DNA of 64,000 nucleotides from Leptospira barantonii (GCF_002811925.1 NZ_NPDS01000006.1:248001-312000), one strand, 5' to 3'; positions 37,147 to 57,428 are shown, numbered from the stretch's first letter. Numbers and translations: made by a program. The notes: generated by a model from the sequence alone, not told the origin.

Positions 37147-39291
37147 ATGTTGCGTTTTTGGGCCCATTCGATTCTATGTGTTCCGATTCTTTTTGCAATC
37201 TCTTGTAAAAAATTTTCAAATCCCGAATCTTCATTAAGACCGGTTCAGGCCGGGGTTGCCGACCTAAGCGGAGTCGACTTTGAAACAAGCGATCCCGTTC
37301 GGTTGGATGGAGAATGGAACTTTCAATGGTCCACGTTGCATACTCCGGACGAGGTCCGAGTCGATCTACTGCAAGGTTATACACAAACGATCGATGTTCC
37401 CGGAAGTTGGAACGAATGGGTTCCTTCCGGAGAATCCAAAAAAGTCGGTGGTGCGGGTTTTGCGACTTACTTCGTTCGAATTCGATTGAATCCTTCTCTA
37501 AAAGGAAAACTTCTTACATTCAAATTTCCTCATGCAGGAACCGCATACAAAGCTTGGATCGAAAATCAAGAAATAGCGTCGAGTGGAACCGTAGCGGATA
37601 CGGCCGAGGTTATGAATCCTAAATACGTGAATAGAACCAAAAGTTTTCTCGTAGAAAAGGAAGAGGTTCTTCTTACGATACAGGTTTCCAACTTTCATCA
37701 TAGAAAAGGAGGTCTTCGATTCGATTCCGTCTATATCGGGAGCGAAGAAAAGATACAGGCTCTCAATTCGCAAAGAAACACATATACGTTTTTTCTAATG
37801 GGAAGTCTGGTGATCATGTCCATTTATCATTTCGGTTTATTCTTCTTAAGAAAGGAGGACGTCGCCGCATTCGTTTTCGGAATTTTTTGTTTTTTGATCG
37901 CTTCCCGTCTTTTGTTTGTGGGAGAGGTTTGGATCACTTCCGTATTTCCGGACATCGATTGGGGCTGGATGTATCGACTTGAATATGCGACCTTGTATTT
38001 GTCCGCCCCGGTTTTTACCGCGTTCGTCCGTTTTGTTTTCACGGAAGAATTTTATAAAAAAGTAATCTACGTTTTGTTTCCGATCTATTTCGCCTTAACG
38101 GTTTTCGTATTTTCCACGAAGCCGATTCTTTTTTCTCTGAGTTTAAGCACGTTTCAGGGAATCGTAGTTCTGAATTCTCTTTATCTTTTATACGTGATTA
38201 TCAAAGCCGCGATCCATAAAAAACAGGGAGCGATCTCCGCGTTGATCGGATTTTTTGCGTTCATTCTTACGATCGCGAACGATCTTTTGTATTACAACGA
38301 GTTTTATCTGACTGGATTTTCCAATCTTCTTCCTTTCGGAGTTTTTATTTTTATCTTTTTTCAATCCTTGATTCTTTCCCAGATCTTTTCAAACGCGTTT
38401 CAATCGATCAAAAATCTCTCAAGGAATTTGAGTCTTACCAACGAGGCATACAGTCGTTTTGTTCCTTCCGAGTTTTTGAAATTTTTGGACAAACGAAGCA
38501 TCGTAGACATTCAGTTAGGCGATCAGATCCAAAAAGAGATGACGATTCTATTTTCGGACATACGTTCCTTCACGGACTTGAGCGAACGGTTAACTCCGAA
38601 AGAGAATTTTAACTTTCTAAATTCCTACTTGAGACGGGTCAGCCCCGTGATCCAAAAAAACGGCGGTTTTATCGATAAATATATCGGCGACGCGATCATG
38701 GCGTTGTTTCCCGAATCGGTAGAGGATTCGATCAACGCCGCCGTCGAGATGCAAAGGGAAATCCGAACCTACAACCAACATCGATTGAAACTGAATTACG
38801 ATCCGATTAAGGTGGGAATCGGAATCCATTCAGGAAATCTAATGCTCGGAATCATAGGCGCATACGAAAGAATGGAAGGAACGGTGATCGCAGATTCGGT
38901 GAACGTCGCTTCCCGGATCGAGGGTCTTACGAAGGTCTATGATACGGCGATTTTGATCAGCGATACGATTCTTAAAAAAGTGAAGGACCCTACCGCATAC
39001 AATTATCGTTATATAGATCGCGTAAAAGTGAAGGGCAAATCCGAAAGTATCGTCATCTACGAGGTGCACGACGGACAACCGGACTTCATCGTGGATCTGA
39101 TGAACCAAAGCAAAGGACCGTTCGAACGCGGAATCGATCAGTATCAGAATAGGAATTTCGCCGAAACGATTTCGTATATGGAGAAGGTTCTGGAAATCAA
39201 CCCGAACGACACTCCGGCTCAGATTTATCTCAAACGCGCCAAATTTTATCTCGAAAACGGCGTTGTCGGAGACATCTTAGAGGGTTCTTAA
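37147..39291 (+). CDS. Membrane-bound adenylate cyclase with 7TMR-DISM-type sensor and TPR tail
   Basis: 714 residues. An N-terminal signal with a lipobox-like Cys20 (LFAISC) precedes an extracytoplasmic beta domain (about 40-200, including YFVRIRLNPSLKGKLLTF), seven hydrophobic segments (about 215-415) and a class III cyclase domain (about 450-640). Catalytic residues are seen in ILFSDIRSFTDLSER, DKYIGDAIMALF and TVIADSVNVASRIEG. The last 60 residues have TPR-like repeats (QYQNRNFAETISYMEKVLEI). The 7TM plus extracytoplasmic domain combination is the 7TMR-DISM design that responds to external small molecules. Whether ATP or GTP is used is not certain, since the nucleotide-selecting position is Thr-like. 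Confidence 0.88.
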   Translation: MLRFWAHSILCVPILFAISCKKFSNPESSLRPVQAGVADLSGVDFETSDPVRLDGEWNFQWSTLHTPDEVRVDLLQGYTQTIDVPGSWNEWVPSGESKKVGGAGFATYFVRIRLNPSLKGKLLTFKFPHAGTAYKAWIENQEIASSGTVADTAEVMNPKYVNRTKSFLVEKEEVLLTIQVSNFHHRKGGLRFDSVYIGSEEKIQALNSQRNTYTFFLMGSLVIMSIYHFGLFFLRKEDVAAFVFGIFCFLIASRLLFVGEVWITSVFPDIDWGWMYRLEYATLYLSAPVFTAFVRFVFTEEFYKKVIYVLFPIYFALTVFVFSTKPILFSLSLSTFQGIVVLNSLYLLYVIIKAAIHKKQGAISALIGFFAFILTIANDLLYYNEFYLTGFSNLLPFGVFIFIFFQSLILSQIFSNAFQSIKNLSRNLSLTNEAYSRFVPSEFLKFLDKRSIVDIQLGDQIQKEMTILFSDIRSFTDLSERLTPKENFNFLNSYLRRVSPVIQKNGGFIDKYIGDAIMALFPESVEDSINAAVEMQREIRTYNQHRLKLNYDPIKVGIGIHSGNLMLGIIGAYERMEGTVIADSVNVASRIEGLTKVYDTAILISDTILKKVKDPTAYNYRYIDRVKVKGKSESIVIYEVHDGQPDFIVDLMNQSKGPFERGIDQYQNRNFAETISYMEKVLEINPNDTPAQIYLKRAKFYLENGVVGDILEGS

Positions 39292-39334
39292 GGGATTCTT
39301 TCTATGGGGGATTCCCGCATTAGGGAGAATCCCT
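39291..39334 (+). promoter_or_regulatory. Competing hairpins downstream of the cyclase gene
   Basis: AGGGATTCT (39291-39299) and AGAATCCCT (39326-39334) form a perfect 9-bp stem. The 3' arm can instead pair with a GGGGATTC-containing stretch at 39305-39313, so two structures exclude each other. The first stem overlaps the cyclase stop codon. No T-run follows. An attenuator-like or mRNA-stability role for the following lipoprotein gene is possible. Confidence 0.4.
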
Positions 39335-39404
39335 ATAGACAAGTCTCCAAAAACGATTACAATTTCCGTATAGACTTCGGGTCTAATCGTTAAGGAGGCG
39401 TTCC

Positions 39405-39728
39405 ATGAAGGCGAACGCAAGACTATTCTTCTTTTTAGGATCGGTAGGGCTTTTCATTCTTTTATCAACGGGCTGTTACACCGGACCGTATCGATACTAC
39501 GACGATTGTCAGTCCATGGGTCCTTCGTATTCCAGAGACTGCGGAAGATATTCAAACTATGGATACGGAGGCGGTTACGGATATCGCAACCAAGGGTATT
39601 ATCCTTATTATCGAAACAATCCTTACTATTATGGAAATGGGGGCGGTGGCGGCAATCGACACAACCCTCTGCACATTCCTTCCGGAAGATTTCACAACGC
39701 GGGTCATCCGGCTAAGTGGAAACTCTGA
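39405..39728 (+). CDS. Small Tyr/Gly/Asn-rich lipoprotein
   Basis: 107 residues from an ATG with a strong AAGGAGG (39392-39398) 6 bases away. The signal peptide ends in a lipobox (LLSTGC, Cys24). The mature part is very rich in Tyr, Gly, Asn and Arg (YGGGYGYRNQGYYPYYRNNP, then a run of five Gly), resembling glycine-rich structural or surface proteins. No family recognised. Low-complexity composition makes function prediction unreliable. Its 3' end faces the radical SAM gene, separated by a hairpin. Confidence 0.88.
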   Translation: MKANARLFFFLGSVGLFILLSTGCYTGPYRYYDDCQSMGPSYSRDCGRYSNYGYGGGYGYRNQGYYPYYRNNPYYYGNGGGGGNRHNPLHIPSGRFHNAGHPAKWKL

Positions 39729-39732
39729 GAAC

Positions 39733-39768
39733 GGACCGATTCAATATTAGAAACTTTGAATGCGGTCC
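39733..39768. terminator. Bidirectional hairpin between convergent genes
   Basis: GGACCGATTCAA (39733-39744) pairs with TTGAAT-G-CGGTCC (39756-39768), leaving one bulged G. It lies between the ends of the lipoprotein gene (39728) and the radical SAM gene (39776) and may serve both strands. Confidence 0.6.
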
Positions 39769-39775
39769 TTTCGAA

Positions 39776-41134
<1,359 letters not shown>

Positions 41135-41191
41135 GCAGTTTTTTCGGGGAAACTCGGTTGATTTTTTCCGAAAAACCCCTTACCACAAGGC

Positions 41192-42391
41192 ATGATTTTT
41201 TCATCTTTACGTTCGGTTTTCATCCTTGGGTTCTTGTTTGTCTTTTTTCTCCATTCTCCCCTGTTTGCTAAAACGAAAAATGCCCCCGAGAAAAAGAAAC
41301 CGATTCGAAAGGAAGCGGAAGTCGTTCCTTGGTACGGACAAGTCGCGGAAGGATTTCAAGAACCCACCGACATTCAATTCTTTCCCGGAAACGATCAACG
41401 AATGATCGTCTTGGAAAAACGGGGAAAACTTTTCGAAGTCGATTTAACGACCAAGATCAAAACGTTGCGCGCGGATTTTACCGGGCAGGTGGAAACCAGA
41501 TCGGAGGAAGGTCTTTTGGGTCTTGCGTTTTCACCGGACTTCGCCTCGGATTCTAAGTTTTTTGTAAACGTAATCGTAAAAGAAGGCGGAAAGGATCATT
41601 CTAAGATTCTCGAGTTTGAATGGAAGAATGACGTGGTTCAAAAAATCGAACACGCAAAACGAACTCTTCTCAAACAGGAACAACCGTATTCCAATCACAA
41701 CGGAGGCCAGCTCGCTTTCGGTCCCGATAAAAAACTGTATATCGGTTTGGGAGACGGGGGCGGAGCCAATGATCCCTATAAAAACGGACAAAACCCCACA
41801 ACGTATCTCGGTAAACTTCTCCGAATTCTTCCCAACCCTCAATCCTTCGGAGCGCCTTATAAGATTCCCGAAGACAATCCATTCGTAGGTCGTCCCGGCT
41901 TTTTACCCGAGATCTGGGCTTACGGACTTAGAAATCCCTGGAGATTTTCTTTTGATAAGCTTACTGGCGAACTCTACTTAGCCGACGTCGGCCAAAATGA
42001 ATTCGAAGAACTCGATCTCATCCGAAAGGGAGGCAACTACGGCTGGAATATCAAGGAAGGATTTCATTGTTTTAAGAAGAATTCGTCCTGCGACGAGCGG
42101 ACTTGGATCGATCCGATTCACGAATATCCCCGAAACGAGGGGCAATCGATTACGGGCGGTTACGTCTATCGCGGAAAGGATCTACCTAAACTGGTAGGTT
42201 CTTATATCTACGGGGATTTTGTGGTCGGTAAAATCTGGGTTTTAAAACAAAAGGACGGTAAAAAGATCTCGAACGAGCTTCTATTTCAGATACCGTATCA
42301 AATCAGCACTTTTGGCCAGGATAGCGCCGGAGAGGTCTTTTTTGCCGATTTTGGCTCAGGAAATATCTTTCGTATTATAAAAAAAAATTGA
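41192..42391 (+). CDS. PQQ-dependent sugar (glucose/sorbosone) dehydrogenase
   Basis: 399 residues with a Sec signal peptide (residues 1-26). A six-bladed beta-propeller of the GSDH family: motifs EEGLLGLAFSPDF, SNHNGGQLAFGPDKKLYIGL, GDGGGAND, GLRNPWRFSFD, ADVGQNEFEELD, KGGNYGWN and the late PKLVGSYIYGDFVVGKIW. It should oxidise an aldose in the periplasm using pyrroloquinoline quinone. No PQQ synthesis genes are visible, so the cofactor may be imported or the protein may be a non-enzymatic relative. The end of the gene overlaps the candidate -35 of the LipL45 promoter. Confidence 0.9.
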   Translation: MIFSSLRSVFILGFLFVFFLHSPLFAKTKNAPEKKKPIRKEAEVVPWYGQVAEGFQEPTDIQFFPGNDQRMIVLEKRGKLFEVDLTTKIKTLRADFTGQVETRSEEGLLGLAFSPDFASDSKFFVNVIVKEGGKDHSKILEFEWKNDVVQKIEHAKRTLLKQEQPYSNHNGGQLAFGPDKKLYIGLGDGGGANDPYKNGQNPTTYLGKLLRILPNPQSFGAPYKIPEDNPFVGRPGFLPEIWAYGLRNPWRFSFDKLTGELYLADVGQNEFEELDLIRKGGNYGWNIKEGFHCFKKNSSCDERTWIDPIHEYPRNEGQSITGGYVYRGKDLPKLVGSYIYGDFVVGKIWVLKQKDGKKISNELLFQIPYQISTFGQDSAGEVFFADFGSGNIFRIIKKN

Positions 42392-42415
42392 AAGATTTGG
42401 AAAAAGCGATTCTAT
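42387..42415 (+). promoter_or_regulatory. Candidate promoter of the LipL45-like gene
   Basis: TTGAAA (42387-42392) and TCTATT (42410-42415) are 17 bases apart. The -35 overlaps the stop codon of the upstream dehydrogenase gene, leaving a leader of about 70 bases before the ribosome site GGAAAA at 42481-42486. Confidence 0.4.
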
Positions 42416-42431
42416 TGTCTGTTGAGAAACA

Positions 42432-42473
<42 letters not shown>

Positions 42474-42488
42474 CTCTTAAGGAAAATG

Positions 42489-43661
<1,173 letters not shown>

Positions 43662-43668
43662 TAACAGT

Positions 43669-43721
<53 letters not shown>

Positions 43722-43838
43722 CTTTGTACGAATCTTACGATTGAAGGCAGTCATTCTACATTATGGATCTTTTGAATCAACGCTAAACGTTCCTCAAATC
43801 TTTGTAGAAGTCGCGGAGGAGTTGTTTCTTTGCGAAAA

Positions 43839-44138
43839 TTAAGAATCGAATTTCTGATTCCAGAGCATGTGAATCGAATCCAAAATCTCCTCCATATCGA
43901 TGAGCATAACTCGCTCTTTCCAATGAAGAATCATCTTATTCTTACCGAACCCGTTGATCGGGGCCCAGTCCGCTTTTAAATCGGGGATGAGGTTGATCGT
44001 TTTTTCAAGAAGGTCTTTGACTTCGGATCGGCTGACCGGACCGTCTTTGCCTGAAAGAAATTGAATGATGGAATGGTAGAGAAGTTTTTTGATTTCTTCG
44101 GGAGGTGGACCTGCGGATGAATCTTCTATCCGTTCCAT
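43839..44138 (-). CDS. Conserved hypothetical protein overlapping lipA
   Basis: 99 residues, predicted mostly helical with an ending strand pair (FGKNKMILHWKERVMLIDM). No signal peptide. Not recognised. The first 13 bases overlap the end of lipA, pointing to translational coupling and probably a job linked to lipoate or to lipA's own transcript. Codon use is like its neighbours, which argues for a real gene. Confidence 0.75.
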   Translation of the reverse strand: MERIEDSSAGPPPEEIKKLLYHSIIQFLSGKDGPVSRSEVKDLLEKTINLIPDLKADWAPINGFGKNKMILHWKERVMLIDMEEILDSIHMLWNQKFDS

Positions 44139-45031
44139 GAGACTTGTTCATCCGCGTGATAGGAACTTCTTACCAGAGGTCCGGAGAATACTCCCTTGAA
44201 TCCGATCGATTTTCCGAATATTCTCAACTCCTTAAATACTTCCGGAAGAACGTATTCCTTTACGGGAAGATGAGTCGGAGTCGGTTGCAAATACTGTCCG
44301 AGGGTCAAAAGAGAAACTCCGACGTTTGCAAGATCCTGCATACATTCTTTCACTTCGTCCACGGTTTCTCCCATTCCCAAAATCAAACCGCTCTTGGTTA
44401 AAAATCCCCGTTCGGAAGCGATTTTCAAAACTTCCAAAGAACGTTCGTATTTTTTTTGTGGAGCGACTTCGGGGAAAAGTCTTTTTACCGTTTCAAGGTT
44501 ATGATTGAAAATGTCCGGATTACAATCGAAAACGATCTCGAGTGATTCCGGTTTTACTTTCAGATCGGGAATCAAAAGTTCTATCTTACAATCGGGAAGT
44601 CCTTCTCGAATTGCAAGAACGGTTTCCGCAAAATGAGCCGCGCCCCCGTCTTCAAGATCGTCCCGGTTTACCGCGGTGATCACAACGTGTCTGAGCCCGA
44701 GTGAGATCGCCGACTCAGCGATTCGTTTCGGTTCTTCCCGATCCAAAGGAAACGGTTTACCGGAAGCCACGTCGCAATACGAACAACGTCTCGTACAAAT
44801 ATCTCCACCCAACATATACGTCGCGGTTTTTCTGGACCAGCAGTGGTTGAGATTCGGACAAGAAGCGCTTTCACAAACCGTGTTGAGTTTTTTTGCCTGT
44901 AAAGAATCACGAACCATCGCAACGGTGTCGTTTTGGCGATCGGGAAAGGTAAGTTTGACTTTGAGCCAATCCGGTTTTTCAGGAGCTTCTTTGAGAGAAT
45001 GAGTACGGGGCTTTTTTTTAAGAGGATTCAT
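44126..45031 (-). CDS. lipA: Lipoyl synthase
   Basis: 301 residues. It inserts two sulfurs into protein-bound octanoyl groups to make lipoate. Both clusters are marked: auxiliary CX4CX5C (CESASCPNLNHCW) and radical SAM CX3CX2C (CTRRCSYCDV), with the C-terminal cluster-ligand Ser in RSSYHADE. Divergent from the pseudouridine synthase gene (100 bases) and overlapping the next gene by 13 bases. No lipB is within the window. Confidence 0.97.
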   Translation of the reverse strand: MNPLKKKPRTHSLKEAPEKPDWLKVKLTFPDRQNDTVAMVRDSLQAKKLNTVCESASCPNLNHCWSRKTATYMLGGDICTRRCSYCDVASGKPFPLDREEPKRIAESAISLGLRHVVITAVNRDDLEDGGAAHFAETVLAIREGLPDCKIELLIPDLKVKPESLEIVFDCNPDIFNHNLETVKRLFPEVAPQKKYERSLEVLKIASERGFLTKSGLILGMGETVDEVKECMQDLANVGVSLLTLGQYLQPTPTHLPVKEYVLPEVFKELRIFGKSIGFKGVFSGPLVRSSYHADEQVSWNG

Positions 45032-45146
45032 ACGATCGAGGCTTTTTTAGTCGGTTCGAAGCCCGACATTCTACTTCAATCCTCGGGACTTCACAGAACC
45101 CGGTCAACGAAAGTTTTAGGTAGAAGATTTTTTGAATCTTTGCGGA

Positions 45147-45889
45147 ATGGAAGAATCCATGCAGTCCAAGGATGATTTGAACTCTCGGGAAGGAATTCGA
45201 CTGAATCGATTTCTCGCAGATTGTGGTTTAGGTTCCAGAAGAAAAGCGGAAGAGCTGATCCTCGGCGGCCAGATCGTAATCAATGGAAAAAAGATCACGG
45301 ATCTGGGAACTCGAGTGAACCCGGAAACGGACGTGGTCTCTTACCGAGGTGATATCCTTCGCCCGACGGATGAACCCAAAAGAATTCTTCTTTTAAACAA
45401 ACCGGTCGGTTATCTCTGTTCTCACGGAGATCGTTTTCACGAAAAAACCGTATTTTCCCTTTTACCTTCGGAGTACAAAAACTACAAAATCGCGGGCAGA
45501 CTCGATCTCAATTCGAGAGGACTTTTGATTTTGACAAACGACGGAGAATTGGCGCAGAAAATTTCCCATCCTTCGAACGGTTCCGAAAAAGAATATCTTG
45601 TTACCTTAAAATACGATCCGGGCGAAAAGGGAATTCAAACGGCGTTTCAAAAAGGGATTGTGGATGCAGGGGAAATTCTGCGTGCAAAGATGGTTAAACT
45701 CGTTCCCGGGAAGAACTGTATATATCGAGTGATTCTCGGGGAAGGAAAAAAAAGACAAATCAGAAGGATGTTTCACGCATCCGGGGCCAGCGTGGTCGAT
45801 CTGCAAAGAATCCGCGTCGGTTCGATACAACTAGAAAAACTGAATTTGGAAGAAGGTAAGTTTCTTCTAAAGGATGTCGGGGTTTGGGA

Positions 45890-45893
<4 letters not shown>
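45147..45893 (+). CDS. RsuA/RluB-type pseudouridine synthase
   Basis: 248 residues from the ATG at 45147; a TTG at 45132 would add five. An S4 RNA-binding domain (IRLNRFLADCGLGSRRKAEE) is followed by the pseudouridine synthase domain with the catalytic Asp in AGRLDLNSRGLLILTNDGEL and ending with KKRQIRRMFHASGASVVDL. It modifies rRNA (16S or 23S type cannot be separated by eye). The stop TGA overlaps the ATG of the MBOAT gene, so the two very different functions are coupled. Confidence 0.93.
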
Positions 45894-47311
<1,418 letters not shown>

Positions 47312-47319
47312 TTATCATC

Positions 47320-48360
<1,041 letters not shown>

Positions 48361-48413
48361 TTGAGTAAACAGCCTAGGAGTTCGGGCGCGTTTGTCCGAG
48401 ACGAAGTCGAAAT

Positions 48414-48448
48414 AAAAAAGCCCTCTGCGTTTCCGCGAGGGCTTTTTT
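48414..48448. terminator. Strong terminator, usable from both directions
   Basis: AAAAAAGCCCTC (48414-48425) pairs perfectly with GAGGGCTTTTTT (48437-48448), with an extra GCG/CGC inside. It separates the MBOAT/DUF1574 unit from the convergent transaldolase gene and has T-runs on both strands. Confidence 0.93.
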
Positions 48449-48488
48449 ATGATCGGTTTAACCGAAAGGTAAATTCGAACTTTCTAAA

Positions 48489-49139
<651 letters not shown>

Positions 49140-49207
49140 GCTCCATAAAAATAGGATGCTTAGAGCATGTGGGGAAAGCTAGGGTAGGGTCAATTGAAAT
49201 TCTTTGG

Positions 49208-49935
<728 letters not shown>

Positions 49936-49965
49936 ATTCTTCCTATCGGCAGTTTTAGGAGAAAC

Positions 49966-50592
49966 TTATTCAGAATCTTCTTCGTGGGAACGGTTTTTCG
50001 AACCCGAGAATTGAATCCCGCCGATCCTGACTTTTCCGTTCCAACGTAGAATGAGAAGAACCGCTACGATCGAAACGTTCGGAAGCACGAACAAGAACGG
50101 AATTTCGTGAAAAAGTCCGTAAACCGCGAGGTTCGATGCGATCACCGAAATCGAAGATCCGCTGAGCACCGCCACTTCTTGTTCGAAAAAACGAACCAGA
50201 AAGTGATTCGGACTCGTGGTCGGAAGATCCTTGAGGATCAATTCCACAAGAACCCCGTATGTCGTTAAAAGAGTTACAGGCAGTAAAAACGAAAGAAAGA
50301 AATAATTTCCAAACGCATCGGCGTAGTGGGGAGCTCCGATGATTCCGCCGAGTAAGGTCCAAAGATAAGAGATAAAAGCCGCAATGGAGAATGCGATCGC
50401 TCCGTATTGAAGACTTCCTCCCGACTCCAGAAGTTTAATCAGTTCGTCGGGAAGGATTCGAATCCAATCGATCAGTTCCAATCTTTCGAAAGATTCTCTT
50501 CCGGAAAGAAAGAGAAGTTTAAAGTAATAACTCGCAAGAACGAGCGTGCTTGAAACGATTCCAAAGAAGATTAGATAGAGTAAAAATTCCAT
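49966..50592 (-). CDS. Hypothetical integral membrane protein
   Basis: 208 residues with about four or five hydrophobic segments (2-22, 66-86, 97-118, 150-185) and a basic, charged cytoplasmic C-terminus (SGSKNRSHEEDSE). No recognised family. It starts one base after the purH stop, so it should be translated from the pur transcript. Perhaps an envelope protein cotranscribed for reasons other than pathway. Confidence 0.82.
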   Translation of the reverse strand: MEFLLYLIFFGIVSSTLVLASYYFKLLFLSGRESFERLELIDWIRILPDELIKLLESGGSLQYGAIAFSIAAFISYLWTLLGGIIGAPHYADAFGNYFFLSFLLPVTLLTTYGVLVELILKDLPTTSPNHFLVRFFEQEVAVLSGSSISVIASNLAVYGLFHEIPFLFVLPNVSIVAVLLILRWNGKVRIGGIQFSGSKNRSHEEDSE

Positions 50593-50593
50593 A

Positions 50594-52129
<1,536 letters not shown>

Positions 52130-52132
52130 TGT

Positions 52133-52759
52133 TTATTGAATGCTGACCTTTCTATTTTGGATCTTAAGCCGATTCTCGCAAAAGTATTGAACCGCGAGCG
52201 GCAGGATTTTATGTTCCTCTTTGAGAATCTCTAAAGTCAAATCTCTTTCCGACATTCCTTCCTCGATTTTCACGGTTCCTTGAAGAATCACCGGACCGGA
52301 ATCGACTCCTTCGTCCACAAAATGAGCCGTACAACCCGCGATTTTCACTCCGTATTCAAAGGCTTGTTTTTGCGCATTCAAACCCGGAAATGCTGGAAGG
52401 AGAGAAGGATGGATGTTGATGATTCGATTCGGGAACGCCTGGATCACGGGGGATTTTAGAATCTTCATATAACCCGCCGTCACGATCAGATCCGGTTCGA
52501 GTTCGGTAAGAAGATTGATGAGTTTTTTGTGGTATTCCGATTTGTCCGTAAAGGACGCGAAATTCAAAACGTGAGAAGGAACCTTAAACTCGAGCGCGAC
52601 GTCCAAAGCCTTCGCCTCGGGGCTGTCGCAGATCAGGGCTTGTGCGATTCCTTTGATTTTTCCGCTCTTGATGTTCTGTAGAACCGCCTTGAGATTGGAG
52701 CCTCTCCCGGAGGCCAGGAACACGATCTTTTTTTTTGGTTTTGTAAACAGGCTTGCCAA
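52133..52759 (-). CDS. purN: Phosphoribosylglycinamide formyltransferase
   Basis: 208 residues. It transfers formyl from 10-formyl-THF to GAR. Motifs: ASGRGSNLKAVLQ, NIHPSLLPAFPGLNAQ (catalytic His) and HFVDEGVDSGPVILQ (catalytic Asp). First gene of a purN-purH unit. An intergenic region of 310 bases lies upstream, divergent from fliS. Confidence 0.96.
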   Translation of the reverse strand: MASLFTKPKKKIVFLASGRGSNLKAVLQNIKSGKIKGIAQALICDSPEAKALDVALEFKVPSHVLNFASFTDKSEYHKKLINLLTELEPDLIVTAGYMKILKSPVIQAFPNRIINIHPSLLPAFPGLNAQKQAFEYGVKIAGCTAHFVDEGVDSGPVILQGTVKIEEGMSERDLTLEILKEEHKILPLAVQYFCENRLKIQNRKVSIQ

Positions 52760-53519
<760 letters not shown>

Positions 53520-53522
53520 TTC

Positions 53523-55453
<1,931 letters not shown>

Positions 55454-55503
55454 AACTGGTCAAAAAATAACCGATGCTCGGAAGATGTAAAGGAATTCTT
55501 AGA

Positions 55504-56109
<606 letters not shown>

Positions 56110-56232
56110 TCCTTAAATAGACGCCTTGGTTTTGGATTCCAAGGACAGTAAAATATGGCTTTGATAAAATAGCAGTAAACAAACGAAAAAAGTGAGGGGA
56201 CTTTTTGGAAAAGTTTCGGAATTTTGTAAAAC

Positions 56233-57378
56233 GTGTACTATTCCAGAAACGACTTGATCCAAAAAGAAAAAGAAGCGCTCGCTCCTTACGCGATTTCCAG
56301 CACGAATAACGGAGGAAGAATCTACGAAGAAGAAGAACATTCTTACAGACTTCCGTTTCAAAGAGATCGGGATCGGGTGCTTCATTCCAGCGCATTCAAA
56401 CGTCTTCAGTATAAAACGCAGGTTTTTATTTTTTCCGTTGGGGAAAATTATAGAAATCGAATGACTCATACGCTCGAGGTCGCGGGTCTTTCGAGAACGA
56501 TCGCGAGCGCGCTCGGACTCAATTCTCACCTATCCGAAACCATCGCTCTGGCGCACGATCTGGGTCATACTCCATTCGGTCACGCCGGTCAAGAAATTCT
56601 TTCCGGTTTGATGAAGGAACACGGCGGTTTCGAACACAACAAACAATCCCTAAGAATCGTAACCTCGATCGAAAAAAAATATCCGAACTTTCCGGGACTC
56701 AATCTTTGTAGAGAAACCCTCAAAGGTCTGATGAAACACGGAACGGATTATGATCCTTCTTTGATGCTTTTGGAAAGAAAAGAAAGCGGACCTTCTTTGG
56801 AAGGAATGATCGCGGATCTTTCGGACGAGATCGCTTATACGAGCCACGATATCGAGGACGGATGGGAGATGGGTTATCTTCATTTAGGGGATTTATCCGA
56901 AAATCGTTTTTGGAAAGAAGTTTATGAAGAATGTAAAACCCAGTACAAGGACGCGGGTGAAAAGATATTGATTCGTACCGCGATTCGGACCTTGACGAAT
57001 TCCATGGTTTCCGATTTGATCCGAAACATCTCCATAGAACTTGAAAGAAACAAAGTCGATTCCACCCAGGACTTAACCGATCTTTGGAAACGAAATATCC
57101 GAATCGCTTCTTTTTCGGACGAGGTCAATTCCAAGTTTAGGGAATTGAAATCCTTTTTGTACGAGAAGTTATACCGTCACGAGGATTTGGTTCGTATGAG
57201 CGATTACGGAAAGAAGGTGATCGAATCCTTATTCGATTATTTTTTAAAACATCCCGAAAAAATTCCGGACACGTATAAGGAGAGAATCGAAGAGGAATCT
57301 TTGCATCGAGTGATCAGCGACTACGTCGCGGGGATGACGGATCGATACGCGGAAAAGATCTATCAATCTCTTCCGTAA
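56233..57378 (+). CDS. dgt: Deoxyguanosinetriphosphate triphosphohydrolase-like HD protein
   Basis: 381 residues from a GTG. The HD metal site is His in NRMTHTLEVAGLSRTIA, His-Asp in ALAHDLGHTPFGHAG and Asp in ADLSDEIAYTSHDIEDG. Length matches the bacterial short dGTPase type; it splits dNTPs to nucleosides and triphosphate. Substrate preference cannot be read from sequence. An AT-rich hairpin overlaps its stop codon. Confidence 0.92.
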   Translation: MYYSRNDLIQKEKEALAPYAISSTNNGGRIYEEEEHSYRLPFQRDRDRVLHSSAFKRLQYKTQVFIFSVGENYRNRMTHTLEVAGLSRTIASALGLNSHLSETIALAHDLGHTPFGHAGQEILSGLMKEHGGFEHNKQSLRIVTSIEKKYPNFPGLNLCRETLKGLMKHGTDYDPSLMLLERKESGPSLEGMIADLSDEIAYTSHDIEDGWEMGYLHLGDLSENRFWKEVYEECKTQYKDAGEKILIRTAIRTLTNSMVSDLIRNISIELERNKVDSTQDLTDLWKRNIRIASFSDEVNSKFRELKSFLYEKLYRHEDLVRMSDYGKKVIESLFDYFLKHPEKIPDTYKERIEEESLHRVISDYVAGMTDRYAEKIYQSLP

Positions 57379-57413
57379 TATTCAAAAAATAGAATATTCC
57401 ATTTTTTGAATAT
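57378..57413. terminator. AT-rich hairpin between convergent genes
   Basis: ATATTCAAAAAAT (57378-57390) and ATTTTTTGAATAT (57401-57413) form a perfect 13-bp stem with a 10-base loop. The left arm includes the last base of the dGTPase stop. Runs of A and T on both sides may allow termination in both directions, though the stem lacks G-C pairs. Confidence 0.55.
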
Positions 57414-57428
57414 ATTCTCGAATCGTTT

